A stretch of DNA of 18,062 nt from Saprospiraceae bacterium (GCA_016722295.1 JADKGL010000019.1:1-18062), one strand, 5' to 3'. Numbered from the stretch's first letter, positions 7,641 to 15,605 are shown. Program-made: numbers and translations. Notes: generated from the sequence alone by a model not told the origin.

Positions 7641-9644
7641 ACCAATGCAGGAGCAGAAGACCTATTAAAAGAGCGGCATAGTAAAAACGATGGGCATTAT
7701 CACGGTATTAAATATAAAACGGAACTGGACCACAAGTACAGAACATGCAGAAGCGGATGGTCACGATCATTCCAGTGGGAAAGAGAGCGCTTTCAAAATG
7801 TTTTATCTTCCCATCATTTCATTCTTCCTTTTATTTTTTGCCCTTGCATTGGATCATTTGATTCCGCAAACCTGGTTTACTGATTGGGTTCGATTAGTTT
7901 GGTATTTGGGGGCATATGCACCGGTTGGTTTTCCGGTCATCAAAGATGCCATCGGTGCAATAAGTAAAGGTGAAGTATTTTCAGAGTTTTTATTAATGAG
8001 CATTGCCACCATAGGGGCTTTTGCTATCGGAGAATTTCCTGAAGGCGTAGCCGTCATGCTTTTTTATAGCATTGGAGAAGTATTTCAGACTTTGGCCGTA
8101 AAAAGAGCCAAAGCAAATATAAAAAGTTTATTAGATCAAAGACCCGATGAAGTTACCATTTTAGAAAACAATCAGGCAAGAAAGATAAAAGCGGAAACTG
8201 CAAAAATTGGGGACATTATTCAACTAAAATCGGGAGAAAAGTTAGGCCTTGACGGCGAATTACTTTCAGACACTGCTTCTTTTAATACAGCAGCATTGAC
8301 TGGAGAAAGTAAACCCGATACCAAAATAAAAGGGGAAACAGTATTGGCAGGCATGATAAACCTTAACACGGTGTCACAGGTTAAAGTTACTACTGCTTAT
8401 ACCGATAGCAAGTTGAGCAAAATTTTAGAAATGGTGCAAAATGCTACCGCTCAGAAAGCACCCACCGAACTGTTCATTAGAAAGTTTGCAAAAATATACA
8501 CACCTATTGTAGTACTTTGGCTGTTCTCATCACGTCCCTTCCGTATTTTTTTGTTGACAATTATGATTTTAGTCAGTGGCTATACAGAGCATTGGTATTC
8601 TTAGTTATATCTTGTCCCTGTGCCTTGGTAATAAGCATTCCATTAGGCTATTTTGGTGGTATTGGCGCAGCTTCTAAAAATGGTATTTTATTCAAAGGAA
8701 GTAATTTCTTGGACATTATTGCCAATATTCAAAATGTGGTCATGGATAAAACAGGCACCATGACTGAAGGTGTTTTTAAAGTGCAGGATGTAGTAATAGA
8801 TCAACAATACAACAAAGATGAAATATTACAAATGGTGAATGCAGTTGAGAGTCACAGTACACATCCGGTGGCTACCGCCATCCACAAGTATGTAGGTGAT
8901 GTGGATAGGAATATCAAACCAGAAAATGTAGAAGAGATTTCCGGACATGGACTAAAAGCCACAGTAAATGGTAAAGAACTGTTAGTTGGTAATTTCAAAT
9001 TGATGGACAAGTTCGCCATTGCTCATGAAGTTGATTCTAGCTCTATTGTTTACACCATCATTGCCATAGCTTATGATAAAAAATTTGTTGGCTATATTAC
9101 CATTGCAGATATTATCAAAGAAGATGCTCAGCTTACAATAGACAGATTAAAAGCACTTGGGGTAAAAACCACTATGCTTAGTGGTGATAAAAGTAATGTA
9201 GTTCAGTTTGTAGCCAAATCTCTCGGGATTGCAAATGCTTATGGCGATTTACTACCGGAAGACAAAGTCAGTAAAGTAAAAGAAATCAAAGCCAAAAACG
9301 AAACTGTAGCATTTGTAGGTGATGGTGTCAATGATGCCCCTGTGGTAGCACTGAGTGACGTTGGGATAGCTATGGGTGGATTGGGTAGCGATGCCACCAT
9401 TGAAACGGCAGATGTTGTCATACAGGATGATATGCCAAGTAAAATACCTATGGCCATCAACATTGGTAAACAAACCAAAAAGATTGTATGGCAAAATATT
9501 TCACTGGCTTTTGGTGTCAAAGCTATTGTACTTATACTTGGGGCTGGTGGTTTAGCTACCATGTGGGAAGCTGTTTTTGCAGATGTAGGTGTCGCTTTAC
9601 TGGCCATACTAAATGCAGTAAGGATACAGAAGATGAAATTTTAA
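7568..9644 (+). CDS. Zn2+/Cd2+-type P1B ATPase efflux pump (ZntA/CadA-like), three frameshifts
   Basis: This is a heavy-metal-exporting P-type ATPase of the inner membrane. The N-terminus has a CC pair (QLCCTQQEKIY) and a His-rich stretch ending ADGHDHSSGK in place of a folded HMA domain. In order come TALTGES (actuator TGES), the CPC metal site in TM6 at 8613-8621, the phosphorylation motif DKTGTMT at 8745, the nucleotide-domain HP motif in STHPVATAI near 8862, and the hinge GDGVND at 9318. The C-terminal helices have GVKAIVL and ADVGVALLAI; a Lys and an Asp at these places mark the Zn/Cd/Pb (P1B-2) class. Frame breaks at about 7580, 7738 and 8517 are each repaired by one base with the protein sequence continuing smoothly, so sequencing indels are likely. 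It is the last gene of the receptor operon. Confidence 0.88.
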
Positions 9645-9713
9645 TAAATAATGAATCAATTTTATTATCGGTAAAGCCAAATTGCCAACTGTGATTTCAT
9701 TATTTGCTTTAAT

Positions 9714-10724
9714 TTAAAATATCAGTAAATCCATTGTTACAGAATAGGAGTTTGTAAAAGCAATACTAACCTTGTAATAGCCACTATTCAATCTCCAACT
9801 AATCAACCCGAAATAGGTCAAATGATGCGTATCAAGAAGCTTTCCAGATGGATCGGAGATCTTCATGATAATTGGTCCTTTATAGTCCGGAATATCGATG
9901 TAAAAAAGACCTTTGAAGGGTTTGGGTAAATGTTTACGTGTAAATTTTGGATGGGATGTCTGGATGGGTTTCGCAAAAACATCGCTCAGCGAGTGATGGA
10001 TCAAAGATAAAAGGATTGACATTGGACTGGATGCGAGCGATGGCCATGGTGCGATCGTATTTCTGTGGAATCCACTACGTCTTTGCGATGCCATCTACAG
10101 ATATCGGGCAACATTGATGTGAAAAAGGATTTTGTTTTCGTTAGCATTGTGGCTCCGTAGATGGTGTAAAAGTAAAATATGGCTCTGGCGATGTCGCCTT
10201 TTAATGGATTCGATGGTTCAAATACATTAGAATTGGATTCTGAATAATGGTCGATAGCTTCTGATCAGCGTGGTGAATACTTTGTCATCCAGTATCCAAT
10301 ATTTGGTTTTGTCATCTGGAATGTCGCTGAATGGGGCATTTTTTCTCAAAGTGTTGATGTTGCTCTAGAAGGCACCAGGTGATGCAGATCACCTAGTGCC
10401 GGCATCGCAGCTGCTCCTAGCGACCTTGGGTATAGATGTTCGGTTTGGATGCCATACTTGGCAGTCCAGGCTAAGATATTGGTACCTGATGGAACTGGGA
10501 TTTTGTATCCAGAATAGAAACATTCCAATGAATCGTTCTGAAGGAAAATTTCATTGTAAATTTTGGTTCGTGCTTGATCGTAGGGGAGTACAGTTTTTGG
10601 TGTGTAGTATTTTTTTATCTCGGTGATCAGGGAATCTCCATGGAGTCCAGGGAAGATGATTTCTTGGGCTAGGGTGAGTAAGGTTAAGGTTAAGATTGAG
10701 AATAAGATTGGATTTGTGTTTCAT
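9714..10724 (-). pseudogene. Secreted endonuclease I with T9SS sorting domain, multiply frame-disrupted
   Basis: Read on the minus strand from an ATG at 10724 (MKHKSNLIL, then a hydrophobic stretch), fragments in all three frames line up as one protein. They are AQEIIFPGLHGDSLITEIKK, the nuclease core TEHLYPRSLGA and GDLHHLVPSRA, APFSDIPDDKTKYWILDD, GDIARAIFYFYTIYG, MAIARIQSNVNPFILDP, and a C-terminal YPNPSK then GLFYIDIPDYKGPIIMK module. The TEH and LHHLVP motifs, FSDIPD and GDIARA are hallmarks of the endonuclease I (EndA-like, Mn/Mg-dependent ssDNA/dsDNA) family of Bacteroidota; the tail is a type A T9SS sorting signal for surface attachment. At least six indels interrupt it. Unlike the metal genes the damage is spread along the whole gene, so real decay is plausible. 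It is convergent with the ATPase. Confidence 0.75.
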
Positions 10725-11190
10725 TTTGATATTTGTGATGATAAAAGCGTTTGTGTTTCAGATTACTGCTCGGCCGCCTAGGCTTTTCATTTTTGTCTTG
10801 ATACAAAAAGAAACAAAAATCAAGGCTGTAACGCCTACCTAATCTCCTAAAACTTAATCCAAAAACTCCCTTTAATTGAAATCGTTTATTATAATGAACT
10901 CGTTATTTCGTTCCGATTTTCTTTGTTTTGGCTCATACAGTTTTGAATTTTTAACGGTTTGCATCCATGATTTTTTTACGGCTTATTCGTTAAGGCCGTG
11001 GGATTCAGTGAAAAAAGAGTGCTGCGGTAGGCTGGGTTCCAATGCAGGCACTCTTTCCATACAGCTTTCTGCATGATGACAAAACACACAGCCAACAAAA
11101 GCCCAGAGAATTATTATTTAGGGTGATTTCAAAATGCAGTCCCGGCCAGCGCCAGGACTGCGACGAAAAAAAACCACTCAAAATCATTCG
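10725..11190. other. Non-coding spacer with repeat-like elements
   Basis: I see no supported gene. Around 10775-10830 there is an A/T-rich element in which TTTTTGT and ACAAAAA, and CTTGAT and ATCAAG, form competing inverted repeats. The short open frames on both strands at 10876-11187 have no recognisable content and overlap each other. A hairpin at 11014-11056 is listed separately. Confidence 0.5.
11014..11056. repeat. 9-bp perfect inverted repeat, possible terminator of the minus-strand module
   Basis: AAAGAGTGC at 11014-11022 and GCACTCTTT at 11048-11056, with a 25-bp spacer. The inner bases TGC and GCA can extend the stem with bulges. It lies 135 bp past the end of the AAA+ ATPase gene on the minus strand and may end that transcript. 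Confidence 0.45.
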
Positions 11191-11895
11191 TCACTTCCGT
11201 TTATCTTTTGAATCAGCGGTATATTGTATCCAGTTGCACATCTCACGGAGGCGACTACGCACGCGGTCGCCGTAATGCTGTTCGATCTGTGGAGCTGTGA
11301 GATTGCTGGTGAAGTGCGTGAGCACCTGACGCTCCTGAAAGAGCTCATACCGCATCAGGATGATTTGCCCTAATACATTGATCTGTGTGCCGTAATGTTT
11401 GACTTCATCTTCCGTACCTATGTCATCAAAACAGTAGGATTGGTTGATCGTGTTTTGATCAACATGATCGACATAATTACGCCCGTATTTAGTCAGGATC
11501 TGAGAGCCCTGGTCCATATATTCTAGAGCCAATTGTGTACAAGACTTCATTTTGAATCTTTCTTTGTAGCTCATAAACTGCCTGAGAATTTTCATATGAA
11601 CGGTCTTACCAACACCCGTTTTACCTGATAAAAACAAGCCTTTTCTCAGGTCTATTCCATAATGTTTACACAGATTAATATCTCCAGTGAAGTAAGCGTA
11701 TAACTGTAATATCACATCTTTATCTTCTTTGAAAAGTCTGAAGTGTAAACCATAAATGATTTGGCCATGGATCTCCATGAGTCGTGCAAAATTTTCGTAA
11801 CTAAAGTCTGATTGAATAATCAGCTTCTGGATCGACTGGTACTCCTGAAGGACGGAGATTGGAATTTCTTGATTGTGAATTCTGATGGTTTGCAT
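11191..11895 (-). CDS. DnaC/IstB-like AAA+ ATPase of a Bacteroidota integrative element
   Basis: This intact 234-residue protein has a helical N-terminus (LMEIHGQIIYGLHFRLFKED) followed by an AAA+ core. Walker A is GKTGVGKT at residues 91-98, Walker B CFDDIG at 155-160, the sensor region THFTSNL at 193-199, and arginines in YGDRVRSRLRE at 208-218 fit an arginine finger. The family resembles helicase loaders and IstB. I recognise close relatives from integrative and conjugative elements of Bacteroidota, where the gene follows a winged-helix protein as it does here. The likely role is loading replicative helicase on element DNA; no transposase is present to suggest IstB-type transposition. The start overlaps the upstream gene by 95 bp, more than normal, so either that gene has a frameshifted end or the true start lies further in. 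Confidence 0.8.
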   Translation of the reverse strand: MQTIRIHNQEIPISVLQEYQSIQKLIIQSDFSYENFARLMEIHGQIIYGLHFRLFKEDKDVILQLYAYFTGDINLCKHYGIDLRKGLFLSGKTGVGKTVHMKILRQFMSYKERFKMKSCTQLALEYMDQGSQILTKYGRNYVDHVDQNTINQSYCFDDIGTEDEVKHYGTQINVLGQIILMRYELFQERQVLTHFTSNLTAPQIEQHYGDRVRSRLREMCNWIQYTADSKDKRK

Positions 11896-12514
11896 AATTG
11901 TTACTATTTGATGATGAAGAATTACGATTGTCGAAATGGCATGCGTATTTGGGGTCGGTTAGGGGGGTTATAGGTTCTGTTTGATCAGATTCTTCTTTAT
12001 TTCCATGCTGATTTATGACCATGGATTTCTCCAAGATTAGAGATCCTTTACCGTTGAAGAGTTTGGTTTTTGAATTGATATCAAAGACTTTATTATTTGG
12101 TATGGACTGATCATCCTGGAAGTCTAGTTTTGTTTGCACTTGATTGCTGATTTTGTTATGATTGCTCAAACCCCACACATTTACTTTGAATCCAAATTCT
12201 AAATGTTCAATAGTCGAAATGCAATAATAGCTATGCTCGTACCTTGATTTTGATGGATAATAGCGAATCAGATCCAATGCATTCAATTCCTTTAGATTTC
12301 GGTAAAATGCATCTTTGGATTTTATACCAGCATGTGACATTATCTCACTCCTGGATGGACTAAAAGGATTCGTAAAATAATTGATATTCCAAATGCGAAA
12401 CAATGAAACATAAAGGGCTACATGGCCAAAGTGCAGTGAATCACCCATATTAACCAAGGAAAGGAAATTCTCAAGATGTCTGATATAGTTTACTTGGAAA
12501 TTATTTTTAGACAT
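11801..12514 (-). CDS. Winged-helix replication/regulatory protein of an integrative element
   Basis: The 237-residue product has a winged-helix N-terminal domain over about residues 10-110: LYVSLFRIWNINYFTNPFSPSRSEIMSHAGI is followed by a helix with DAFYRNLKELNALDLIRYYPS and a beta wing. The rest is low-complexity and hydrophilic, with Asn/Ser-rich stretches. Proteins with the same WNxNxFxNPxSxSRxExM pattern are common beside DnaC-like ATPases in Bacteroidota mobile elements and probably bind element DNA in replication or regulation. The last 31 codons run through the ATPase gene in another frame, so the true C-terminus may be shorter or shifted by an indel near 11900-11950. It lies 11 bp after the excisionase-like gene stop. 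Confidence 0.65.
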   Translation of the reverse strand: MSKNNFQVNYIRHLENFLSLVNMGDSLHFGHVALYVSLFRIWNINYFTNPFSPSRSEIMSHAGIKSKDAFYRNLKELNALDLIRYYPSKSRYEHSYYCISTIEHLEFGFKVNVWGLSNHNKISNQVQTKLDFQDDQSIPNNKVFDINSKTKLFNGKGSLILEKSMVINQHGNKEESDQTEPITPLTDPKYACHFDNRNSSSSNSNNYANHQNSQSRNSNLRPSGVPVDPEADYSIRL

Positions 12515-12525
12515 GGGGCTTGCTT

Positions 12526-12828
12526 TTAATTTGATTTTCGCTTAGGTTTCGTTTCCTTTTTATTTTGGGCAATTAGCTCGATAATATCGTTCCAATCATA
12601 AAAAAAAGTACCATTTACTTTCGAGAATGGTAGTTCGCGAGCGTTCCTTAAGTTTTGGAGAGATGTTGGCGATAGATTAAGGAGTTCTTGCACTTCTGAT
12701 GATTTAAGAAATCTCTTGGCTTCAGGATTAGGAGACAAATTTGATGATGAAATCAGCTTTTTAATTTCTTGCAAGAGCTCTAATTTAAACTCCCTGAGAT
12801 CGTCTGTGGTGAGAATATTTGCAGGCAT
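12526..12828 (-). CDS. Excisionase-like helix-turn-helix protein
   Basis: A 100-residue protein is read from the ATG at 12828 (MPANILTTDDLREFKLELLQ). The open frame extends 23 codons further upstream, but that part crosses an inverted-repeat control region and looks non-coding. An amphipathic N-terminal helix is followed by a MerR/excisionase-type HTH of the HTH_17 kind: RFLKSSEVQELLNLSPTSLQ, then NLRNARELPFSKVNGTFFYD. The basic tail is KKETKPKRKSN. Such small proteins are found with most Bacteroidota integrative elements, where they direct excision or regulate the module. It is the first gene of the minus-strand group, followed by the winged-helix gene. Confidence 0.78.
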   Translation of the reverse strand: MPANILTTDDLREFKLELLQEIKKLISSSNLSPNPEAKRFLKSSEVQELLNLSPTSLQNLRNARELPFSKVNGTFFYDWNDIIELIAQNKKETKPKRKSN

Positions 12829-12875
12829 GGTGAATATTGATTTGTATGGCACAAAGGTCATGTGATGCGCAATAC

Positions 12876-12909
12876 AAAACACCCAAGGTACACCCAAGTT
12901 GGGTGTTTT
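12876..12909 (-). promoter_or_regulatory. Inverted repeat plus direct repeat upstream of the excisionase-like gene
   Basis: AAAACACCCAA (12876-12886) and TTGGGTGTTTT (12899-12909) are perfect 11-bp inverted arms with a 12-bp spacer, and the spacer contains another CACCCAA. So three half-sites of one motif lie within 34 bp, about 50 bp before the start codon. This suggests a binding site for the HTH protein itself. On the plus strand it would look like a terminator, but no plus-strand gene ends nearby. Confidence 0.55.
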
Positions 12910-13682
12910 ATTTTAGCATTTTTTAATACATTTATTATTCTTTAATTTATATCCATTTAGTTATTAGGTACTTAGGCAAATGCATAGTGTTGAAAAAAAT
13001 CAAGATTCACCACAAACGGAATTAAAACAACCAAGGTTGAGATTATTTTGAAATTAAATATTACAAATAAAAATATTACTAATATTATATTATGTAAAAT
13101 TACCAAAAGTACTTATCAAGAATTCAGTAATTAGCCAAGTTATCAACCTGATCCAATAGGATTTGTTTAAAGCATTAAAAATTCCGTATCTGATACAATG
13201 CTTTAAAAGACAATAAAACTCTCTCAGAATCGAGATAAAATGCCCTAAAGACAAAGAATTGGCCTGACGATGAATGTACCATGACAGAATTGCTTAAATC
13301 ATTATCGCTTTGTGTATCCAAAATTGGACTACATAAATTGTTTTTGTTTTACTCCATCCCTGTAAGTTGGTAAAGGGAATTTTGTAACAATTGAATGAAG
13401 ATATGAGATAAACCCTAATAGCTCGAAAAAATAAAAATTCATCTTTATGGCGAAGGTCACAGCAAAGGGTCCTGACATCAAAATTTGACAGCCAGTGATG
13501 GTGAAAAAATGGAAACTCAAAATCGCCGCCCCCCCCCCCCGGTGCGAGCGTCCTGTTGTTTTCGATTTTTTTCAAATTTTTTTTCGCTTTTGTTTATATT
13601 GTTTATTAATAGTTTATATAATGTTTATTATTAGTTTAGTTATTTATGGTCCTGTTTGTGTTCCGCATGTGTTCCGTGTCAA
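12910..13682. other. AT-rich non-coding region
   Basis: About 770 bp without a supportable gene. It includes a very AT-rich core at about 13050-13110, an 11-bp inverted repeat (13166-13207), a run of twelve C at 13529-13540, and a T-rich stretch at 13560-13650 ending in two tandem TGTGTTCCG words near 13655-13675. The open frame at 13294-13575 (-) depends on the C run and has no recognisable features. Confidence 0.5.
13166..13207. repeat. 11-bp perfect inverted repeat
   Basis: TTTAAAGCATT at 13166-13176 and AATGCTTTAAA at 13197-13207, with a 20-bp spacer. It has no T run or adjacent gene end, so a protein-binding site or element feature fits better than a terminator. Confidence 0.5.
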
Positions 13683-13721
13683 GTCCGTGAAACAGGACAC
13701 GTACCGTCCTGTTTCACGGAC
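13683..13721. repeat. 16-bp perfect inverted repeat
   Basis: GTCCGTGAAACAGGAC at 13683-13698 and its exact complement at 13706-13721 enclose a 7-bp loop. It is the strongest palindrome in the window and is G+C-richer than its surroundings. The right arm is also the start of a tandem repeat. The 51-codon ORF begins 45 bp downstream. Confidence 0.85.
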
Positions 13722-13750
13722 TCAGTAGGCTGTTTCACGGACTCAGTAGG
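13709..13750. repeat. 21-bp tandem repeat, two exact copies plus a decayed third
   Basis: The unit starting CTGTTTCACGG and ending ACTCAGTAGG occurs at 13709-13729 and again, identically, at 13730-13750. A third, imperfect start (CTGTAAGACGG) follows at 13751. Two of the units share the palindrome half-site, so the same motif is present at least three times, once inverted. Confidence 0.85.
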
Positions 13751-13766
13751 CTGTAAGACGGAACTG

Positions 13767-13922
13767 ATGTCGACCGATGAAAATTTGGCCCAAAATGGAG
13801 TATGGCCAGTAAGCCCGTTTGGACGAATATGGGCTAAAAAAGAGATGAAAAATCTGATTGGAATTGAAATAAAAAGAGAGATTTACTTTGATAGTTTACC
13901 AAAAGACACTAAATTGAGCTAA
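13767..13922 (+). CDS. Small hypothetical ORF
   Basis: A 51-codon frame starts MSTDENLAQNGVWPVSPFG and ends FDSLPKDTKLS. I do not recognise it. Codon content looks protein-like (Lys, Glu and Ile rich, charged, with the WPVSPFGRIW cluster), and the frame begins just past the 21-bp repeats. It ends about 100 bp before the tRNA-Arg remnant, so it may be the cut end of a gene that crossed an element boundary. No clear ribosome binding site is visible. Confidence 0.35.
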   Translation: MSTDENLAQNGVWPVSPFGRIWAKKEMKNLIGIEIKREIYFDSLPKDTKLS

Positions 13923-13929
13923 ATTTAAT

Positions 13930-13948
13930 GCGACAATGCAGCGACAAT
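13930..13948. repeat. 11-bp-phased GCGACAAT repeat, left of att
   Basis: GCGACAAT occurs at 13930-13937 and 13941-13948, exactly 11 bp apart. It is related to the GCAGCCAT repeats on the right side of the tRNA remnant. One helical turn spacing is what proteins binding one face of DNA would need. Confidence 0.5.
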
Positions 13949-14023
13949 AAAACATATAACGATATGTTTAATGTATAAAATGAAGAATATATGTATGTTG
14001 TAACAGCATTTATAAATGTAACT

Positions 14024-14043
14024 CATCCTGTCGGGATCACAAA
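14024..14043 (+). other. tRNA-Arg 3'-end remnant, candidate attachment site
   Basis: ATCCTGTCGGGATCACAAA reads as the 3' half of a Bacteroidota tRNA-Arg: the end of the T loop and T-stem (ATCCTG), the acceptor 3' strand (CGGGATC) and the following bases. No upstream D, anticodon or 5' acceptor parts are present, so it is a fragment. It lies 265 bp before the integrase gene, as expected for the att site of a tRNA-targeting element. The tRNA identity is from memory of the family. Confidence 0.5.
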
Positions 14044-14046
14044 TAT

Positions 14047-14089
14047 AAATGCCAAATAAGATCAGATTTCTTGTTTGGCGTTTGTTTTT
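14047..14089 (+). terminator. Hairpin with T run behind the tRNA-Arg remnant
   Basis: AAATGCCAAATAAG pairs with CTTGTTTGGCGTTT (12 of 14 Watson-Crick positions, the other two wobble or mismatch) across a 9-bp loop, followed by GTTTTT. It begins 4 bp after the tRNA-like end. This is a typical intrinsic terminator of a tRNA gene, carried along with the att core. Confidence 0.65.
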
Positions 14090-14145
14090 CAAGGAGTTAT
14101 GAAAAAAACGAAAATCAAATTAACATTATTAAACTCAAGTAAATT

Positions 14146-14212
14146 GCAACCATATTGCAGCCATATCGCAGCCAGGTGATTTTTTGGTTACAGATGGCTG
14201 CAAATGCGATAT
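14146..14212. repeat. 11-bp-phased GCARCCAT repeats with inverted partner, right of att
   Basis: Units begin at 14146 (GCAACCATATT), 14157 (GCAGCCATATC) and 14168 (GCAGCC), each 11 bp apart. The inverse ATGGCTGC lies at 14194-14201, and TGCGATAT at 14205-14212 complements ATATCGCA. They are about 100 bp upstream of the integrase start and are candidate arm-type or excisionase sites. Confidence 0.6.
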
Positions 14213-14307
14213 CCAAATGGGTTGATCTTATATTTTACTGGTTATAAGCTTTTTAGCAGTAATTATTTACACGAATTATTTTTTTTAATCGTTTAAATAA
14301 AACAACC

Positions 14308-15557
14308 ATGCAAAAATTAGATCCAATGAATGTGAAATTTATCATTCGAAAAAACAGGGAAATTGGCGGGTTCGTCCCCATTCAAATGCAAGTAACTCTG
14401 GAAGGAGTAAGATTATTTATTACTACCGGACAAAAAATTGAGTTAGAATATTGGGATGTAAGGTCCGGCAGGGCCATTGGAAAAAGTCAGAAAATAAAAG
14501 TGATCAATGAGTATTTGGATAAAATGCGTGTTGATGCATACCGAGTATTTAATGAAATGAAATCTCTTGGTGAAGAAATTACACCTGAAGATTTAAGAAG
14601 AAACCTTACAGGCAGAAATGAAGCTAAAACAAAAAACTCCTGGAAGTTTGCGATATCTTCAATTCAAATGCTGAAAAGCTCATTGGTATAGAAATCGGGA
14701 AAATCACCTGGGGAAGGTATCTCGCTTTCAGGAAAAGGATTGCCGATTTCATAATGCTCAAGTACTCCATGGATGACATTTATTTGAGTCACCTGAAGTA
14801 TTCTTTTATGGTTGAATATGAGTTTTATATTAAAACCGAAGTAAAAATTCAGCAAAATACAATGGTAAAATACCTGAAGTATGTTAATCGAGTGGTAGAA
14901 TTTGCTGTCAACAATGAATGGATGGAAAGAAATATTTTCCAGAATTATAAATGTCCGATCAAGGAAGCAAAACGGGAATATTTGACACAAGCAGAGTTAG
15001 ATCGAATTTTGACCAAAGAGATTACCATCGAAAGGCTTGCTGAAGTGAGAGACGTTTTTGTTTTTTGTTGTTATACCGGATATGCTTACAAAGATGCAGC
15101 TAAGTTGACTGCAGAACACTTGGATATTGGTATCAATGGACGCCAGTGGATATACACTTCCAGACAGAAAAATGATAATGTTGCAAACGTACCATTGTTA
15201 GACATTGCATCGGAAATCATTGATAAATACAAGGACCATCCGAAGTGTGTAAAAGAAAACAAACTACTTCCCATGAAGAGCAATCAAAAGTTAAATGCCT
15301 ATCTAAAAGAATTAGCTGATATATGTGAAATCAAAAAACCATTGACCATGCATATTGCCCGACATACTTTTGCCACGACGGTTTTATTGGCCAATGGTGT
15401 TAGCATGGAGGCGACAAGCAAGATGCTGGGGCACAGCAGTATCAAAACTACTCAGATCTATGGTAAGATAGTAGAGTCCCGAGTCGCTGATGAGATGGAA
15501 ATGTTGAGTAAGAAGATAGGTAAAAAAGCGTCAGAGAATCAAAAAAAGGCAAAGTAG
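14308..15557 (+). CDS. Tyrosine recombinase/integrase, Bacteroidota type, one frameshift
   Basis: The protein is about 416 residues, with an N-terminal arm-binding domain (MNVKFIIRKN ... VTLEGVRLFITTGQKI), a SAM-like core-binding domain (TWGRYLAFRKRIADFI and MVKYLKYVNRVVEFAVNNEW) and a catalytic domain. The catalytic part shows CCYTGYAYKDA, where the usual box I Arg position carries Tyr/Ala as in many Bacteroidota integrases, then HIARHTFA at 15351 (HxxR), LGHSSIKTT, and the nucleophile Tyr of QIYGKI at 15459-15461. The frame breaks in or next to the A run at 14631-14636; after it the second frame continues LLEVCDIFNSNAEKLIG. One base repairs it. It directs integration and excision of the element. 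Its position next to a tRNA-Arg remnant and phased repeats fits an attachment site of this enzyme. Confidence 0.88.
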
Positions 15558-15569
15558 AAGCCTCTAGAT

Positions 15570-15605
15570 ATTCAGGAGTCTTTACGTGTGTACAGGCTCC
15601 TGAAT
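15570..15605 (+). terminator. Integrase terminator hairpin
   Basis: ATTCAGGAG at 15570-15578 pairs perfectly with CTCCTGAAT at 15597-15605, with an 18-bp loop, 12 bp after the integrase stop. The sequence after it is TATTTTAG, a weak T tract. It separates the integrase from the RteC gene. Confidence 0.6.

Noticed and set aside
9239..9607. 122-codon minus-strand frame inside the ATPase
   Set aside because: Shadow of the coding strand; the plus strand carries the GDGVND and transmembrane motifs.
10876..11275. Several overlapping open frames of 60-77 codons on both strands
   Set aside because: No ribosome site, no recognisable content, mutually overlapping, and they span an inverted repeat and the end of the AAA+ gene.
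11191..11895. IstB transposition helper of an IS21 element
   Set aside because: No IstA transposase and no terminal repeats; the neighbouring winged-helix and excisionase-like genes fit an integrative element instead.
12829..12897. Upstream extension of the excisionase-like gene
   Set aside because: It runs through the TTGGGTGT repeats; the ATG at 12828 gives the usual family start.
13294..13575. 93-codon minus-strand open frame with a poly-Gly start
   Set aside because: The start depends on translating the run of twelve C; no domain, and a second frame overlaps it with similar length.
13560..13650. T-rich stretch as an intrinsic terminator
   Set aside because: No stem precedes the T runs and no plus-strand gene ends nearby.
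13683..13750. CRISPR array
   Set aside because: The 21-bp copies are directly adjacent with no spacers, and there are no cas genes in the window.
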